This document shows, in pieces, positions 20,354 through 23,059 of a stretch of 23,059 bases of DNA. The stretch is from the NCBI GenBank assembly GCA_034667525.1, contig JAXDJO010000048.1, positions 1 to 23,059 of the forward strand. The letters run 5' to 3'. The notes beneath the pieces are model-generated. The model ran no database searches. It had not been told where the DNA came from and saw only the letters and a program-made list of their open reading frames with translations. The stretch is from DATAPE01 sp034667525 (GTDB lineage: Bacteria; Actinomycetota; CADDZG01; WHSQ01). The stretch's first letter is position 1. Each line of letters begins with the position of its first letter. The position numbers were made by a program, and so were the translations under genes.

Positions 20354-22327
20354 ATGGTTGAGAAGGAAGTTGAGAAGACCATCGAAGCTCTGCTCCAGGA
20401 GCGGAGAACCTTCGAAGCGCCCCCGGAGTTCGCCAAAGATGCGAACGCGAACGATGCTTCGGTGTACGAAAGAGCGGCGAAAGATCCAGACGCGTGGTGG
20501 TCGGAACAGGCCGAGCGGCTGGATTGGTTCGAGAAATGGGATCAAGTTCTCGAGTGGGATCCTCCCCATCACAAGTGGTTCATCGGAGGCAAGCTCAATG
20601 CCTCCTACAACTGCCTCGACCGGCACCTGGCGGAACATGGTGACCGCGTTGCTTATTACTGGGAAGGCGAACCGGGCGAGAAGCGTGCCCTGACTTATCG
20701 CGAGCTCTACGAGGAAACCTGCAGGTTCGCTAACTCGCTAAAGAAGCTGGGGATCAAGAAAGGCGACCCGGTCGCCATCTACCTCCCGATGATCCCGGAG
20801 CTTCCCGTGGCCATGCTCGCCTGTGCGCGCATCGGTGCTCCCCATTCGGTGGTGTTCGGGGGTTTCTCTTCGGAGTCGTTGAAGGATCGGATCAACGATG
20901 CCGAGTGCAAGGTTCTGATCACTGCGGACGGAGGTTATCGGCGCGGCCAGGAAGTGCCACTGAAGGTGAACGCCGACGAAGCGGTGAACGACTGTCCTTC
21001 GATCGAGAAAGTCGTGGTGGTAAAGAGGACTGGAGCGGACATCAACTTCGACGATGGCCGCGATCTCTGGTACCACGATCTGGTAAAGGACGAACCAGCA
21101 GAGTGCGAGCCCGAGGTGCTCGACGCTGAAGACATCCTCTACATCCTCTACACCTCCGGCACGACGGGCAAGCCGAAGGGGATCGTGCACACGACGGGTG
21201 GCTACATGACCGGAGTGTCCTCGACCCACTACAACGTCTTCGATGTGAAGCCGGACAGCGATGTGTACTGGTGCGCGGCGGACATCGGCTGGGTGACCGG
21301 CCACTCTTACATCGTCTACGGCCCTCTTTCGAATGGCGTCACTTCGATCCTCTACGAAGGCGCACCCGACCATCCGGACAAAGATCGTTGGTGGTCGATC
21401 ATCGAGGAGTACAAGGCGACGATCCTCTACTGCGCACCAACGGGCATCCGCACCTTCATGAAGTGGGGAACGGATTACCCCGCGAAGCACGATCTTTCAT
21501 CACTGAGGTTGCTCGGGAGCGTGGGCGAGCCGATCAACCCGGAGGCGTGGATCTGGTACCAGCAGTTCATCGGCGGGGGACGCGTGCCCGTGGTCGACAC
21601 TTGGTGGCAGACGGAGACGGGCTCAATCATGATCACTCCTCTGCCCGGCCTCACGAAGATGAAGCCGGGTTCGGCCACGCACCCATATCCCGGTGTCTCT
21701 GCAGACGTTGTGGACGAAACCGGAAACAGCGTGGGACGAGGTGGTGGTGGATATCTGGTTCTGAAGCGGCCTGTCCCATCGATGTTCCGCACGATCTATA
21801 AGGACGACCAGCGCTACAGGGACACGTACTACTCCAAATTCGGGGACGACCTTTATTTCGCCGGAGACGGCTGCAAGCTCGATGAGGAGGGCTACTACTG
21901 GTTACTTGGCCGCGTTGATGACGTCATGAACGTCGCCGGACACCGCATCTCTACCTACGAGGTCGAGTCGGCTCTCGTTGACCATCCCTCTGTCGCAGAG
22001 GCTGCGGTTGTTGGGCGCAAGGATCCAAAAGAGGGTGAAGCGATAGTCGCTTACGTCACGCCCAAGGGCAATGTTACCGGCGACGAAGCCCTGATCCAGG
22101 AGCTGCGCGGCCACGTCAGCAAGGTGATCGGCAAAATCGCACGGCCACAGTCGATAATCTTCACCGACGACCTGCCGAAGACGCGCTCCGGCAAGATCAT
22201 GCGCAGGTTGCTGCGGGACGTGGCAGAAGAGCGGGAGCTCGGAGACGTCACCACACTATTGAATGCTCCCATCCTGGACGAGATCCGGGAGAAAGCTGCA
22301 ACCCAAAAGGCGCAAGAGGAGGGCTGA
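20354..22327 (+). CDS. acs: Acetyl-CoA synthetase (AMP-forming)
   Basis: The 657-residue protein matches the standard length. It converts acetate, ATP and CoA to acetyl-CoA, AMP and pyrophosphate. Visible motifs are the P-loop YTSGTTGKPKG near 265-275, WWQTETG for acetyl/AMP binding, the hinge-region GRVDDVMNVAGHRIST, and the C-terminal PKTRSGKIMRR, whose lysine (about 614) is the catalytic residue silenced by acetylation in well-studied homologues. The N-terminal YERAAKDPDAWWSEQAERLDW is typical. The start ATG 20354 has GGGAGG five bases upstream. It lies 32 bases after satP in the same direction. Confidence 0.96.
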   Translation: MVEKEVEKTIEALLQERRTFEAPPEFAKDANANDASVYERAAKDPDAWWSEQAERLDWFEKWDQVLEWDPPHHKWFIGGKLNASYNCLDRHLAEHGDRVAYYWEGEPGEKRALTYRELYEETCRFANSLKKLGIKKGDPVAIYLPMIPELPVAMLACARIGAPHSVVFGGFSSESLKDRINDAECKVLITADGGYRRGQEVPLKVNADEAVNDCPSIEKVVVVKRTGADINFDDGRDLWYHDLVKDEPAECEPEVLDAEDILYILYTSGTTGKPKGIVHTTGGYMTGVSSTHYNVFDVKPDSDVYWCAADIGWVTGHSYIVYGPLSNGVTSILYEGAPDHPDKDRWWSIIEEYKATILYCAPTGIRTFMKWGTDYPAKHDLSSLRLLGSVGEPINPEAWIWYQQFIGGGRVPVVDTWWQTETGSIMITPLPGLTKMKPGSATHPYPGVSADVVDETGNSVGRGGGGYLVLKRPVPSMFRTIYKDDQRYRDTYYSKFGDDLYFAGDGCKLDEEGYYWLLGRVDDVMNVAGHRISTYEVESALVDHPSVAEAAVVGRKDPKEGEAIVAYVTPKGNVTGDEALIQELRGHVSKVIGKIARPQSIIFTDDLPKTRSGKIMRRLLRDVAEERELGDVTTLLNAPILDEIREKAATQKAQEEG

Positions 22328-22349
22328 CCTTCCGGTCGGGCGGGAGGAG

Positions 22350-22940
22350 CTAGAACAGCCCGAGATCGTGGAGCTGGGCGCGCAGCGCACGGAACGCGCG
22401 CCCGCGATGGCTGAAGGCCAGCTTTTCCTGAAGAGGGATCTCTCCCATCGTGCGTGACTCGCCGGCCGGAACGACAAGGGGGTCATAGCCAAAACCCAGG
22501 TGACCCCGTGGCTCGGAAACAACGCGGCCCTCGCAGCTTCCTTCGGTTGCCACATAAAGGCCATCGGCTCCAAGAAAAACCGCGGCGCATCGGTACCTGC
22601 AGAGCCGGAGATCATCGGGTACCTCCGACAGAGCGGCCATCAGTTTGCGGTTGTTCTCACGGTCGGTTGCGGCCTCGCCGGCGTAGCGGGCAGATCTGAC
22701 GCCCGGGGCCCCCGCGAGCGCATCGACCTCCAACCCGGAGTCGTCTGCGACAGCCGCGATCCCGGTCGCCGCGACGACCGCGCGCGCCTTGGCTTCGGCG
22801 TTCTCTTCGAAGGTGTCGAAAGGCTCTTCGATCTCGAGGTCGGGAGCAACCTCGTCCAGCGGGATCAGCTCGAGCTCCGGGAGCAGCAATGCCACCTGTT
22901 CGGACTTGTGGCGATTGCGAGACGCGAAGACTGCTTTCAA
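22350..22940 (-). CDS. rdgB: RdgB/HAM1-type XTP/dITP diphosphatase
   Basis: The 196-residue cytosolic enzyme hydrolyses ITP, dITP and XTP to monophosphates, keeping deaminated purines out of nucleic acids. Motifs in order: SRNRHK (substrate entry), FEENAEAKA, VADDSGLEVDALAGAPGVRSARYAG, GFGYDPLV and EKLAFSHRGRA. These cover the magnesium and base-recognition residues of the family. The start TTG 22940 overlaps the stop of the RNase PH gene (TTGA), which implies coupling. It converges on acs with 22 bases between stops. Confidence 0.95.
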   Translation of the reverse strand: MKAVFASRNRHKSEQVALLLPELELIPLDEVAPDLEIEEPFDTFEENAEAKARAVVAATGIAAVADDSGLEVDALAGAPGVRSARYAGEAATDRENNRKLMAALSEVPDDLRLCRYRCAAVFLGADGLYVATEGSCEGRVVSEPRGHLGFGYDPLVVPAGESRTMGEIPLQEKLAFSHRGRAFRALRAQLHDLGLF

Positions 22941-23059
22941 TCTCGGTTTGCGGGGCCGAGAGCCTGTAGCTGCCGAGCGGTCAACTCACCGATCCCTTTG
23001 GTTGCAAGATCCAAGAGCAGGTCCAATTCGGATCTCTCGAAAGCGCCCTGTTCCGCCGT
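22937..23059 (-). CDS. rph: Ribonuclease PH, C-terminal end (cut by window edge)
   Basis: Only the last 40 codons are inside the window. TAEQGAFERSELDLLLDLAT followed by KGIGELTARQLQAL is the usual C-terminus of RNase PH, the phosphorolytic enzyme that trims tRNA 3' ends (G-T-A-E-x-x-x-F-x-R-x-E-L-D-x-L-L-D-L-A). The frame ends in TGA at 22939-22937, inside the TTG start of rdgB. The rph-rdgB order is common in actinobacteria and supports the assignment. Confidence 0.88.
   Translation of the reverse strand, partial: TAEQGAFERSELDLLLDLATKGIGELTARQLQALGPANRD

Noticed and set aside
1..23059. CRISPR array or intact insertion sequence
   Set aside because: No regularly spaced repeats, and no transposase-like protein or matching terminal inverted repeats with target duplication were seen.

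Overview
The window looks like chromosome from an uncultured or little-studied actinobacterium (Actinomycetota). The basis is a G+C-rich composition (roughly 60 % by eye), frequent GTG and TTG starts, a DUF929-VKOR oxidative-folding pair, DUF5317, a small two-CxxC protein of an actinobacterial type, and the rph-rdgB gene order. No ribosomal RNA or single decisive marker is present, so the class is left open.

Left end (1-2476) is sparse. It starts with the 3' half of a tRNA-Lys(CTT)-like gene with no matching 5' half, as tRNA-targeting integrative elements leave behind. Two small proteins that look like dimeric alpha/beta-barrel folds follow (311-601, 948-1220), separated by several inverted repeats. 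About 650 bases hold no convincing gene, then comes one minus-strand hypothetical gene (1867-2298).

2477-5114 is a likely operon: an MFS exporter with an attenuator-like leader, a membrane-anchored thioredoxin-fold protein (CPYC, DUF929-like) and a VKOR-like quinone-coupled oxidase that overlaps it by 4 bases. The last two would form an extracytoplasmic disulfide-making pair. 5287-7965 holds a divergent pair: a GT39-type membrane glycosyltransferase and a secreted, membrane-anchored protein with a WHDHR motif.

7964-12768 is the most unusual part. Two tiny genes (31 and 34 residues) are absent from ordinary length-limited gene calls. Both have strong ribosome binding sites, both are followed by intrinsic terminators, and they are clearly related to one another (12 identical of 23 aligned residues, both ending in GAG-x-KW). 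They flank a DUF5317-MFS fusion transporter and sit beside a membrane-anchored GGDEF-EAL c-di-GMP enzyme. A peptide-export/peptide-sensing c-di-GMP circuit is a reasonable but unproven reading.

12845-18745 carries a small zinc-ribbon protein with a structured leader, a group II PLP-dependent decarboxylase, a glyoxalase-fold protein, a GNAT acetyltransferase, an ABC-2 type exporter (ATPase plus permease) and an M42 metallo-aminopeptidase.

18803-23059 carries tRNA-Leu(TAG), a DoxX-like membrane protein, an acetate module (SatP-type acetate transporter plus acetyl-CoA synthetase, with a long structured leader), and on the opposite strand the housekeeping pair rph (cut by the window edge) and rdgB, which overlap at a TTGA start/stop.
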